NCBI GenBank assembly: GCA_019163375.1
Contig: JAFLKK010000019.1
Span: 62,001-126,000, forward strand
Reading direction: 5' to 3'
Length of the DNA stretch: 64,000 nucleotides
Source: Paludibacter sp.
GTDB taxonomy: Bacteria; Bacteroidota; Bacteroidia; Bacteroidales; Paludibacteraceae
Part shown: piece by piece, positions 54,076 to 62,758 of the stretch
How the letters are laid out: each line of letters opens with the position of its first letter
Numbering within the stretch: the stretch's first letter is position 1
Notes under the pieces: model-generated
Seen by the model: the letters and a program-made list of their open reading frames with translations, nothing else
Told to the model about the DNA's origin: nothing
The model's database searches: none
Translations under genes and position numbers: made by a program

Positions 54076-54240
54076 TTATTCTTCACTTTCACGTCGCTTT
54101 GTTTCATTTTCTATATCGTCTTCGGCATTAAACGACTTCATTACTTCTTTTTCGTCCTTTTTGTTACGTACGATTAAATAGATAATCAACGCAAGAGCGC
54201 CAACCAAAACTGCTGCCAGAATAATCCAATTTGTTTCCAT
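54076..54240 (-). CDS. Small single-helix membrane protein
   Basis: A 54-residue protein from ATG 54240 (METNWIILAAVLVGALALII), with one membrane helix and a charged tail rich in Lys, Asp and Glu. A longer frame reaches 54345, but a -7 box complement at 54282-54289 lies inside that extension, favouring the short form. Similar short one-helix proteins are common in Bacteroidota. Function unknown. Confidence 0.65.
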   Translation of the reverse strand: METNWIILAAVLVGALALIIYLIVRNKKDEKEVMKSFNAEDDIENETKRRESEE

Positions 54241-54281
54241 TGTATTTGTTTGATTAGAATTATACAGAATCGTTTGTGTTA

Positions 54282-54289
54282 CAAACATA
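54282..54289 (-). promoter_or_regulatory. -7 box of the small membrane protein gene
   Basis: On the minus strand TATGTTTG matches TAnnTTTG, 42 bases before the ATG at 54240. Confidence 0.45.
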
Positions 54290-54378
54290 CTACAGAAACA
54301 GCTAAACCGTACATAAATGATGTTACATTTGTGTGAAATTGTCACTGCAAAAGGATGCCTGTAACGAAACTTCAGTAC

Positions 54379-54422
54379 GATACTATACGCCTCAGCCGAT
54401 AAACTACTTAGAGCGGTTGTTC
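54379..54422. repeat. Dispersed intergenic repeat, copy 2
   Basis: Diverged copy of the 45-bp repeat at 42502-42546, with AGCCGATAAACTACTTAGAG then CGGTTGTTC. It sits in the 250-bp gap before the metal cluster. Confidence 0.5.
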
Positions 54423-54553
54423 GGGATCTCTTGCTTAAATTTGCGGCAATCGTCGTTTGTAAAAGTTTTAAACTTAATGAAATATCAACGTTTTTTCAGT
54501 TTTGATTTGGAAACTTTAACCTATTAGTGGAGCTTTCTGTATCCTTTTTATTT

Positions 54554-54561
54554 TACTTTTG
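54554..54561 (+). promoter_or_regulatory. -7 box before the metal-resistance cluster
   Basis: TACTTTTG matches TAnnTTTG, 37 bases before the ATG at 54598. No clear -33 element at the usual spacing. Confidence 0.45.
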
Positions 54562-54597
54562 CCCAACTATTTGTATCCTTGTTTGTTTTAAGCACAA

Positions 54598-55017
54598 ATG
54601 AAAAAACTTTTCTCCATATTATTCGTAGCGTTGATACTCCTTTCGGGGATGCATCTTTCGCTTGCAACGCATTTGTGTGGAGGAGAAATATCGGCTGTAA
54701 AGCTTTCATTTGCACATGAAAAGGCTAGTTGTGGAATGTGCGCTGAAGAGCTAACTCCTGCAACGGAGATGAGCATAGAAAGTGAAAGTTGTTGTAAAGA
54801 CGAGATGTCTTTTTTTGCAGTCGACAGCAATTACAGTCCATCAACATTCCAAATAAATCAACCTACCCATCCACTTTTACAGGTTTTTGTTATCCCCAAA
54901 ACGATAGGATTTCAATTCAATCATACGAATTCTACAACTAACACAAATGTCCAGCCACCCGGTAACTATATTGCCAGTGCTGTCAGCCTCCCTGACATTT
55001 GTGTATTCCGCATTTGA
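54598..55017 (+). CDS. HYC_CC_PP-like exported Cys-rich protein
   Basis: A 139-residue protein with a signal peptide (MKKLFSILFVALILLSGMHL). The mature part has ATHLCGGEISAVKLSFAHEK, ASCGMCAEE, SESCCKDEM and ends QPPGNYIASAVSLPDICVFRI, matching my memory of the HYC_CC_PP family (named for those motifs) found beside metal-efflux genes in Bacteroidota. Six Cys in and around CxxC and CC motifs suggest metal binding in the periplasm. First gene of the copper/heavy-metal cluster, but separated from the next gene by 286 bases. Confidence 0.75.
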   Translation: MKKLFSILFVALILLSGMHLSLATHLCGGEISAVKLSFAHEKASCGMCAEELTPATEMSIESESCCKDEMSFFAVDSNYSPSTFQINQPTHPLLQVFVIPKTIGFQFNHTNSTTNTNVQPPGNYIASAVSLPDICVFRI

Positions 55018-55303
55018 TTTTTTATCACCACTAAGACACCGAGAACACTAAGTTTCACTAAGAAGCAATGTTCTTAGACTTGTCGCATCTCATTCATTCT
55101 TTCTTTTGACACATAGTTTCGTTTAGCTTTCACATAATAACACATAGTTATTTTGAAAGTAAGACATAGGAACACATATCAAAAATCATTTACATGATTT
55201 TTAAAACAGGTTTTACTAGTGTCATTTATATTTCCAAAACTAAAATATTAATTTGCGTGAATTTGCGCTGTTTGCGTAATTTGCGTTCTAATAAGAAATC
55301 AAA
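55018..55303. other. Gene-free spacer with short repeats
   Basis: Contains CACTAAGACACCGAGAACAC followed by a second CACTAAG, and a run of four TTTGCG-type repeats (near 55251-55285). No gene. Such short repeats recur between genes in this phylum. The spacing suggests the HMA protein gene has its own promoter. Confidence 0.5.
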
Positions 55304-55633
55304 ATGAAAACTCTAAAATTCTTCATAGCCATAGTGGCTCTTACCATCTCTACAGTAACATTTGCAGCGGGTGCAACAAAAACCGAAACAATCAAAGTTT
55401 CCGGAGTTTGCGAAATGTGTGAAGCAAAAATTGAAAAAGCAGCTAAAGTTCCAGGGGTTACAAAGGCCGATTGGAACGAAAAAACGAAAATCCTTACGTT
55501 GGTGTATGATGCTTCGAAAGTAAAAAGCCTCGATATTCAAAAAAAGATTGCTGCGGTTGGGTATGATACTCCTAAATTCAAAGCCACTGCTGCTGTTTAC
55601 AATGCGCTACCGGGTTGTTGTAAATACAGATAA
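55304..55633 (+). CDS. Periplasmic heavy-metal-associated (HMA) domain protein
   Basis: A 109-residue protein with a signal peptide (ISTVTFAAG) and one HMA domain (residues 26-95): KVSGVCEMCEAKIEKAAKVP with metal-binding Cys36 and Cys39 and the usual GVTKADWNEKT/LTLVYD pattern. It ends LPGCCKYR, a second Cys pair not part of the fold. It probably binds copper or another soft metal in the periplasm and passes it to the efflux pump encoded downstream. Confidence 0.88.
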   Translation: MKTLKFFIAIVALTISTVTFAAGATKTETIKVSGVCEMCEAKIEKAAKVPGVTKADWNEKTKILTLVYDASKVKSLDIQKKIAAVGYDTPKFKATAAVYNALPGCCKYR

Positions 55634-55769
55634 TTTTACCTGCCCGTTCGGTATCATCCGAAAGGGTGAGTAATTTAAGCTGTATGTTCAATAAATTCTA
55701 TACTGTGATAACGCTTTGTAGCTACACCTTTTGTTTCAGTTTTTTGTCCAATTAAATAATCAGTTTGTC

Positions 55770-56327
55770 ATGAAATTCTACGTAAAAAATATGGTTTGTC
55801 CCCGCTGCATAAGTGCTGTGGAAAAAGTACTGTCCGATATGGAACTAAAGCCATTGCAGGTACTACTGGGCGAAGTAACGATAGACGGAGCGTTAGACAA
55901 TGAACAAACGGAGCAATTGAAACAAAAACTGGAAGGGTTGGGTTTCGAATTACTGGATGATGCTTACAAGCAGCAAATAGAAAAAATAAAATTGATTATC
56001 ATCAATCATATTCATCATTTGAATGATAGTCGGTTTGTTTTTTCGGAAATGATTGCTGCAGAGCTTCATAAAGAATACTCCCAACTCAGCAAGCTGTTTT
56101 CGGCCACCGAAGGCATTACCATTGAGCACTTTGTCATTCTGCAAAAAACGGAGAAGGCGAAAGAACTGTTGGCGTATAACCAGATGAACCTGAGTGAGAT
56201 TGCAGATGTGTTGGGCTATAGCAGCGTAGCACATCTCTCTGCTCAGTTTAAGAAAACAACAGGTCTTACGCCCACTCAGTTCAAAGCACAAGGCATCCAC
56301 CTACGAAAGACCCTGGACGGTTTATAA
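55770..56327 (+). CDS. HMA-AraC fusion regulator
   Basis: A 185-residue protein started at ATG 55770 (MKFYVKNMVCPRCISAVEKV); an ATG at 55731 adds an unlikely leader. Residues 1-70 form an HMA-type domain with Cys10 and Cys13 in NMVCPRCIS. Residues about 90-185 are an AraC-type double helix-turn-helix (FSEMIAAELHKEYSQLSKLF, MNLSEIADVLGYSSVAHLSA, FKKTTGLTPTQF). The fusion suggests direct sensing of copper or a similar ion and control of the flanking efflux genes. It lies between the HMA protein gene and the ATPase gene. Confidence 0.88.
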   Translation: MKFYVKNMVCPRCISAVEKVLSDMELKPLQVLLGEVTIDGALDNEQTEQLKQKLEGLGFELLDDAYKQQIEKIKLIIINHIHHLNDSRFVFSEMIAAELHKEYSQLSKLFSATEGITIEHFVILQKTEKAKELLAYNQMNLSEIADVLGYSSVAHLSAQFKKTTGLTPTQFKAQGIHLRKTLDGL

Positions 56328-56414
56328 TTGTCAACAGGATGTAAATTGTTCCCATAATTATATAACAGCACTTTGGCTGTTTGTTCGGATCTTTGTATCA
56401 TAAAATGAAACGTT

Positions 56415-58841
56415 ATGATAAAGTCAGAAAACAATCAGGTTTACTTGCCACTGGAACATGTGGAAAGTGAGCATTGTGCTTTAATTGTGGATAATGGGTT
56501 AGGCAAAGTCGATGGTATGTCGACCCACAAAGTGGAACTCAATAACAATCGTGCCCTGATATCGGGGGATGATTTGGCAGCGCTTATCCCAAAAGCTGTT
56601 GAGCAAATTCGTAGTCTGGGTTACAACGTCACTTCACTAAAAAAAAGCTATCCGGTATTAAACATGTCCTGTGCTTCTTGTGCGAATAGTTCGCAGGAGA
56701 TTCTTCGGATGCAAGTCGGGATGCTTTCTGCATCAGTGAATTATGCTAATGGTGTAGCCAATATTGAATACATTCCTACTCTTACCAATGCACAGAAGCT
56801 AAAAGCAGCATTGCAAGCGGTGGGATATGATTTGATGATAGACGAAAGCGAAGAGGCCAGGGATTCATTGGAAGAAATTCATACTCAAAACTTCAAGAGA
56901 CTAAAATACAGAACTATGGGTGCTTTGGCTATCTCTATTCCGTTGCTGATTATTGCTATGACGCAGGGGTTGATGGATATGCCGTATGCAAATTACATCA
57001 TGTGGGCATTGGCAACACCTGTGGTTGTATGGTTTGGAAAACAGTTCTTTATCGGGGCTTACAAACAAACGCTACACCGATCGGCCAATATGGATACCCT
57101 GGTGGCGTTAAGTACAGGAGTGACTTATTTGTTCAGCGTGTTTAATACCTTGTTTCCCGAATACTGGCACAGCAAAGGGCTTCATGCACATGTGTATTTT
57201 GAGACTTCGGCAGTGGTTATTGCCTTTATTCTTCTCGGTAAATTGTTGGAAGAGAAAGCAAAAGGAAATACCTCGTCGGCACTGAAAAAACTGATTGGCT
57301 TACAGCCTAAAACGGTTACAGTAGTGCAAACCGACGGACAGCAAATGGAAATGCCCATAGCCGGTTTGCAAGTGGGTGATGTGATGCTGGTAAAACCGGG
57401 TGAGAAAATAGCCGTTGATGGGGTGGTCGTAACCGGTAGCTCGTTTGTCGACGAGAGCATGATTAGCGGTGAACCTATACCGGTGGAGAAAGCAAATGAC
57501 AGTAAAGTATTTGCCGGAACCATCAATCAGAAAGGCAGTTTTCAGTTTAGAGCCGAAAAGGTTGGAAGTGATACACTTTTGTCTCAGATTATAAAAATGG
57601 TTCAGGATGCGCAGGGCAGTAAAGCGCCGGTTCAAAAACTGGTGGATAAGATTGCCGGGATATTTGTTCCTGTGGTTATAGGTGTTGCGCTGTTCAGTTT
57701 GTTGCTTTGGATCATTTTTGGAGGCGAAAACGGATTTACGCAGGGATTGTTGGCTATGGTTACTGTACTGGTTATTGCTTGCCCGTGTGCATTGGGTCTG
57801 GCTACTCCCACAGCCATTATGGTTGGGGTGGGAAAAGGAGCAGGGCAGGGCATTCTAATTAAAGATGCCGAAAGTCTGGAACTGTCTAAAAATATAGATG
57901 TTATTGTTTTGGACAAAACGGGAACAATAACCGAAGGAAAGCCAACGGTTGCTGCATCAAAATGGTTCGAACCTGAAACAAGCGAAACAGCCAATATTCT
58001 ATACAGTATCGAAAAATCATCCGAACATCCATTAGCCGATGCAATTGTGCATTACATGGGTGGAAATGTTTCATTTATTGATGCCATCAATATTGAAAAT
58101 AAAAGCGGTCAAGGGATTCTTGGAGTATATCAGAATAAGAAATACTATGTTGGAAATTTGTCGCTGATAAATGAAAATGCAGTGGGGATAACTGATGAAG
58201 TGAATGCCTGGTTAAATGAAAAGTTGGAAGAAGCGAATACGGTTGTATTGTTTAGCGATGAAACCAGCGTGTTGGCTGCAATGGCTATTTCCGATAAGAT
58301 AAAAGATAGCTCAGTTGATGCTATTCGGCAATTGCGCGAAAACGGGATTGACGTTTACATGCTTACCGGCGATAATGAGCAGACGGCAAAAGCAATAGCC
58401 CGACAAGTAGGTATTGACCATTATAAAGCGGGTGTGTTGCCGGCTCAGAAATCTGACTTTGTCAAAAAGTTGCAAGCCGGCGGAAAAGTGGTAGCTATGG
58501 TGGGCGACGGCATTAATGATAGCAGTGCATTGGCGCAGGCCGATGTAAGTATTGCTATGGGAAAAGGAAGTGATATAGCTATGGATGTGGCCAAAATGAC
58601 CATTATCTCGAGCGACTTGCTCAAAATTGTCAGCGCTATCCGACTCTCAAAACAAACTGTTGTTACCATAAAACAAAATCTGTTCTGGGCATTTATCTAC
58701 AATGTTATTGGCATTCCTATCGCTGCCGGAATCTTGTATCCGTTTACAGGATTTCTATTAAACCCCATGATAGCCGGAGCTGCTATGGCTTTAAGTAGTG
58801 TCAGTGTAGTATCAAACAGTTTACGTTTAAAACTAAAATAA
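56415..58841 (+). CDS. Copper-type P1B ATPase
   Basis: An 808-residue heavy-metal ATPase. Two N-terminal HMA-like units: the first (residues about 1-75) lacks CxxC (it has SEHCALIVDNG), the second (about 80-145) has MSCASCANSS with Cys86 and Cys89. Then the P-type core: SGEPIPVEKAND (actuator TGE-type), IACPCALGLATP (intramembrane CPC), VLDKTGTITEGKP (phosphorylated Asp), EKSSEHPLADAI (HP) and VAMVGDGINDSSALAQADVS. The CPC motif fits Cu+ or Ag+ export from the cytoplasm. It is preceded by the HMA-AraC regulator and followed by a CusA-type pump. Confidence 0.93.
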   Translation: MIKSENNQVYLPLEHVESEHCALIVDNGLGKVDGMSTHKVELNNNRALISGDDLAALIPKAVEQIRSLGYNVTSLKKSYPVLNMSCASCANSSQEILRMQVGMLSASVNYANGVANIEYIPTLTNAQKLKAALQAVGYDLMIDESEEARDSLEEIHTQNFKRLKYRTMGALAISIPLLIIAMTQGLMDMPYANYIMWALATPVVVWFGKQFFIGAYKQTLHRSANMDTLVALSTGVTYLFSVFNTLFPEYWHSKGLHAHVYFETSAVVIAFILLGKLLEEKAKGNTSSALKKLIGLQPKTVTVVQTDGQQMEMPIAGLQVGDVMLVKPGEKIAVDGVVVTGSSFVDESMISGEPIPVEKANDSKVFAGTINQKGSFQFRAEKVGSDTLLSQIIKMVQDAQGSKAPVQKLVDKIAGIFVPVVIGVALFSLLLWIIFGGENGFTQGLLAMVTVLVIACPCALGLATPTAIMVGVGKGAGQGILIKDAESLELSKNIDVIVLDKTGTITEGKPTVAASKWFEPETSETANILYSIEKSSEHPLADAIVHYMGGNVSFIDAINIENKSGQGILGVYQNKKYYVGNLSLINENAVGITDEVNAWLNEKLEEANTVVLFSDETSVLAAMAISDKIKDSSVDAIRQLRENGIDVYMLTGDNEQTAKAIARQVGIDHYKAGVLPAQKSDFVKKLQAGGKVVAMVGDGINDSSALAQADVSIAMGKGSDIAMDVAKMTIISSDLLKIVSAIRLSKQTVVTIKQNLFWAFIYNVIGIPIAAGILYPFTGFLLNPMIAGAAMALSSVSVVSNSLRLKLK

Positions 58842-58951
58842 ATCAAGAAAAAAAGAATGTGAATACGGTAAAATTTAAAACGAATTTAATTGTGGCTGCT
58901 GCTTAGCTTAAATTACCACATTATCACATCAACACATTATCATATTAAATT

Positions 58952-61900
58952 ATGTTCAACAAACTCGTCAAATATTTTCTCGAGCACAGGTTGATCACCT
59001 TTATTTTTCTGATTGCCTTCGTGGTGATGGGAATTACGTATTCGCCTTTCAATTGGAAAACGGGGATGATTCCGCGCGATCCGATTCCGGTGGATGCCAT
59101 TCCGGATATCGGTGATAATCAGCAAATCGTTTCTACCGAATGGATGGGTCGCTCGCCCAAAGATATTCAGGATCAGATTAGTTATCCGCTCACATCAGCA
59201 CTGCTTGGCATTCCGGGGGTGAAAACCATTCGGAGTACGTCCATGTTCGGCATGTCGTTTATCTACATTATTTTCAAAGATAATGTGGAATTCTACTGGA
59301 GCCGGTCGCGTATTCTGGAAAAACTGAATTCGTTGCCTGCAGGAACATTACCGCAAGGTGTTCAACCATCTTTAGGACCCGATGCTACTGCACTTGGTCA
59401 GATATTTTGGTACACGCTCGAAGGGCGCGACCCCAAAACAGGTAAGCCAAATGGAGGCTGGAATCCGCAGGAATTGCGTACCATTCAGGATTTCTATGTA
59501 AAATACAGTCTATCGGCTGCCGAAGGTGTTTCGGAAGTAGCTTCGGTGGGCGGTTTTACTAAAGAATATCAGGTGGATGTAAACCCCGAAGCGTTGAAAG
59601 CTTTTGGTGTTTCGGTGATGGATGTGATGAATGCCGTCCGCAAAAGTAACCTGGATATTGGTGCAGAAACGGTGGAACTGAATAATGTGGAATACATTAT
59701 CCGTGGACTCGGCTACGTGAAGAGTCTTGAAGACTTGGATAACTCAGTTGTTTCGGTGAGGAATAATATTCCGGTGCGCATCAAAGATGTTGCGCGGACT
59801 TCCTTTGGGCCTGCTACCCGTCGCGGTGGATTGGACAAAGCCGGAAGCGAAGCAGTAGGAGCAGTGGTCGTAGCCCGTTACGGTTCTAACCCAATGGAAG
59901 TGATTGGCAATGTAAAAGCCAAGATAAAAGAAATTGAAGCCGGATTGCCGCAAAAGAAACTGGCGGATGGTAGCATTTCCAAAGTTACCGTTGTGCCTTT
60001 TTACGACCGAACCGGTCTGATTAAAGAAACGATTGGAACACTCGAATCGGCTCTTTCGCACGAAATTCTGATTAGCATTATCGTTATAATAGTTTTGGTA
60101 CTTAATCTTCGGGCTTCGGTGATTGTTGCCGGATTACTGCCGTTGGGCGTACTGATGACATTTATTCTGATGCATTTTTTCCATGTGGATGCCAATATTG
60201 TGGCGTTGTCCGGTATTGCTATTGCCATTGGGGTGATGGTGGATATTGGGATTGTGGATGTGGAAAATATTCTGCGACATCTCGAAATGCCCGAGAACAA
60301 AGGTATTCGGGGTAAAGAACTGATGAATGTAATTTATAATGCCACTACCGAAGTCCGTGATGCAGTGGTGACTTCTATCGCTACCACTATTGTCAGCTTC
60401 TTACCGGTGTTTGCCATGGAAGCAGCCGAAGGAAAACTCTTTCACCCGCTGGCTTTTACCAAAACATTCGCACTGTTGTCGGCCTTTATCCTTGGTATCG
60501 TCGTGTTGCCAACGTTGGTGCACATTGTTTTTGATATACGGATAGATACGAAGAAGCTTCGCCGCTATTTTAATGGTGGATTAATCATTGCCGGGCTATT
60601 GTTCATAGCTATCTGGCAGGTTTGGCCGGCACTGGCATTGGTGGCTGTGGGAATCAATAACCTGCAGGATTACCGTTGGCCGAAGGAGCGAAAAGAATTT
60701 CCAAACTATATCAATATTGCCATAACTGTTTTGGTGGCGTTGTATTATTTGTCCATGGAGTGGCTACCACTGGGTGCTCACAACAGTTTATTCGTCAACT
60801 TCCTGTTTGTCGCTGGAATCGTTGCGGTTATTCTGGGTGCATTGATGACGATGGTGCATTTCTACGAACCGATTTTGCGTTGGGCATTGATTCATAAATG
60901 GAAATTCCTGATATTGCCTGCTTTTACCTTGTTCTTCGGATTGTTGGTTTGGCAAGGGTTCGATAAACTGTTCGGACCAGTGGCGACCGGTATTGAAAAG
61001 ATAGGGTGGAAGGCACCTGCAAAAGCATTTCCCGGAACGGGCAAAGAGTTTATGCCGTCGCTTAACGAAGGTTCGTATCTACTGATGCCAACCAGTATGC
61101 CGCATTCGAGCATCGAAAAGAACCTGCAATATATCGAAACACTCGATAAACGGTTGGCTTCTATTCCCGAAGTGGAAGTAGCGGTGGGCAAATGGGGACG
61201 TGTGAATTCAGCGCTTGATCCTGCTCCGGTGCAGATGTTTGAGAATACGATTAATTATCGTCCCGAATATATTCTGAACGAAGAAGGGCATCGCGAACGC
61301 TTCAAGGTGGATAAAGAGGGTGCTTTTCTGTTGAAAAATGGAAAGACTTTCAATGCTGAAAAAGAAACTTTCCGCGCCATTCCTGCTGATAGTTTAATTG
61401 TTTCTGCAAAAGGAGAATACTTCCGTCAATGGCGGTCGCAGATCAAAAAGCCGAACGATATTTGGAATGAAATTGTGAAAGTGACCGATATTCCCGGCTT
61501 GACTTCTGCACCAAAACTCCAGCCGATTGAAACCCGATTGGTGATGCTTTCTACTGGAATGCGCGCGCCTATGGGCTTGAAAGTCTACGGACCGGATTTG
61601 GAATCGATAGAAAAAGCGGGTATGCAGTTCGAAAAAGCCTTGAAGCATGTTCCGTCAGTCAAAGGTTCGTCGGTGTTTTACGACCGTGCTGTAGGTGCGC
61701 CTTATCTGGAAATAAAGCTGAACCGCGAAAATATGGCGCGTTACGGAATGACAGTAAGTGATGTGCAGGAAATTCTACAGGTGGCTATGGGTGGTATGGC
61801 GTTGAGTACTTCAGTGGAAGGGCGCGAACGTTTCCCAATGCGTGTCCGCTATGCCCGTGAGTTGCGTGATAACCCAGAAGATATTAAACGGATTCTGATT

Positions 61901-62758
61901 CCGGCGATGAACGGAACGCAAATTCCATTGAGTGAACTGGCCGATGTCAATTATACACGCGGTGCGCAAATGATTAAAACCGAGAATACGTTTTTGGTGG
62001 GTTATGTCATTTTCGACAAGGTGGAAAGTAAAGCCGAAGTAGATGTGGTGAACGAAGCATCCGATATTCTGAAGAAAAAGTTGGATTCGGGCGAATTGAA
62101 ATTACCTACTGGTGTGACCTATAAATTTGCCGGAAACTACGAGAATGAGATTCGGGCTACCGAGCGTTTGTCCATTGTGATTCCGATCAGTTTATTGCTG
62201 ATTTTGCTCTTGTTGTACTTCCAATTCAAAACAGTGACAGCCTCGTTTATTCATTTCTCAGGTGTGTTTGTGGCATTTGCAGGTGGATTTATCATGTTGT
62301 GGCTCTACGGACAGGATTGGTTTCTGAACTTCTCCATTGCCGGAATGAATCTGCGCGATCTGTTCCAAATGCATCCGATAAATTTGAGTGTGGCGGTCTG
62401 GGTTGGTTTTATTGCCCTGTTTGGAATTGCTACCAACGATGGTGTGATCATGGGAACATATATTCATCAAGTATTCGAAGATAAGAAACCCAAAACGGTA
62501 CATGAAGTACGTGAAGCGGTGATTGAAGCCGGCAAAAAGCGGGTTCGTCCGGCCATGATGACTACGGCTGTGGCGGTAATTGCCCTGTTGCCGGTACTTA
62601 CTTCCATCGGAAAGGGTGCGGATATTATGGTGCCAATGGCTATCCCTACTTTTGGAGGAATGATTATTCAGGTAATGACCATTTTTGTGGTACCGCTGTT
62701 TCAGGCGATGTGGAGAGAGAATGCTGTAAAAAAAGATTTAAAGCGTATAAAAGTATGA
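58952..62758 (+). CDS. CusA/CzcA-family RND metal efflux pump with extra membrane segment
   Basis: A 1268-residue inner-membrane RND transporter, longer than the usual about 1040. N-terminal VDAIPDIGDNQQIVSTEWMG and LTSALLGIPGVKTIRSTSMF are typical of the heavy-metal branch (HME-RND). Helices include IGVMVDIGIVDVENILRHLE with the conserved Asp-Glu region for proton transfer. Extra sequence at about residues 530-640 (from LRRYFNGGLIIAGLLF to VHFYEPILRWAL) adds roughly four membrane helices between the two usual groups. The periplasmic core has several Met (MLSTGMRAPMGLKV, AMGGMALSTSVEGRERFPM), suggesting Cu/Ag. The stop overlaps the start of the TolC-family gene (ATGA). Confidence 0.92.
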   Translation: MFNKLVKYFLEHRLITFIFLIAFVVMGITYSPFNWKTGMIPRDPIPVDAIPDIGDNQQIVSTEWMGRSPKDIQDQISYPLTSALLGIPGVKTIRSTSMFGMSFIYIIFKDNVEFYWSRSRILEKLNSLPAGTLPQGVQPSLGPDATALGQIFWYTLEGRDPKTGKPNGGWNPQELRTIQDFYVKYSLSAAEGVSEVASVGGFTKEYQVDVNPEALKAFGVSVMDVMNAVRKSNLDIGAETVELNNVEYIIRGLGYVKSLEDLDNSVVSVRNNIPVRIKDVARTSFGPATRRGGLDKAGSEAVGAVVVARYGSNPMEVIGNVKAKIKEIEAGLPQKKLADGSISKVTVVPFYDRTGLIKETIGTLESALSHEILISIIVIIVLVLNLRASVIVAGLLPLGVLMTFILMHFFHVDANIVALSGIAIAIGVMVDIGIVDVENILRHLEMPENKGIRGKELMNVIYNATTEVRDAVVTSIATTIVSFLPVFAMEAAEGKLFHPLAFTKTFALLSAFILGIVVLPTLVHIVFDIRIDTKKLRRYFNGGLIIAGLLFIAIWQVWPALALVAVGINNLQDYRWPKERKEFPNYINIAITVLVALYYLSMEWLPLGAHNSLFVNFLFVAGIVAVILGALMTMVHFYEPILRWALIHKWKFLILPAFTLFFGLLVWQGFDKLFGPVATGIEKIGWKAPAKAFPGTGKEFMPSLNEGSYLLMPTSMPHSSIEKNLQYIETLDKRLASIPEVEVAVGKWGRVNSALDPAPVQMFENTINYRPEYILNEEGHRERFKVDKEGAFLLKNGKTFNAEKETFRAIPADSLIVSAKGEYFRQWRSQIKKPNDIWNEIVKVTDIPGLTSAPKLQPIETRLVMLSTGMRAPMGLKVYGPDLESIEKAGMQFEKALKHVPSVKGSSVFYDRAVGAPYLEIKLNRENMARYGMTVSDVQEILQVAMGGMALSTSVEGRERFPMRVRYARELRDNPEDIKRILIPAMNGTQIPLSELADVNYTRGAQMIKTENTFLVGYVIFDKVESKAEVDVVNEASDILKKKLDSGELKLPTGVTYKFAGNYENEIRATERLSIVIPISLLLILLLLYFQFKTVTASFIHFSGVFVAFAGGFIMLWLYGQDWFLNFSIAGMNLRDLFQMHPINLSVAVWVGFIALFGIATNDGVIMGTYIHQVFEDKKPKTVHEVREAVIEAGKKRVRPAMMTTAVAVIALLPVLTSIGKGADIMVPMAIPTFGGMIIQVMTIFVVPLFQAMWRENAVKKDLKRIKV

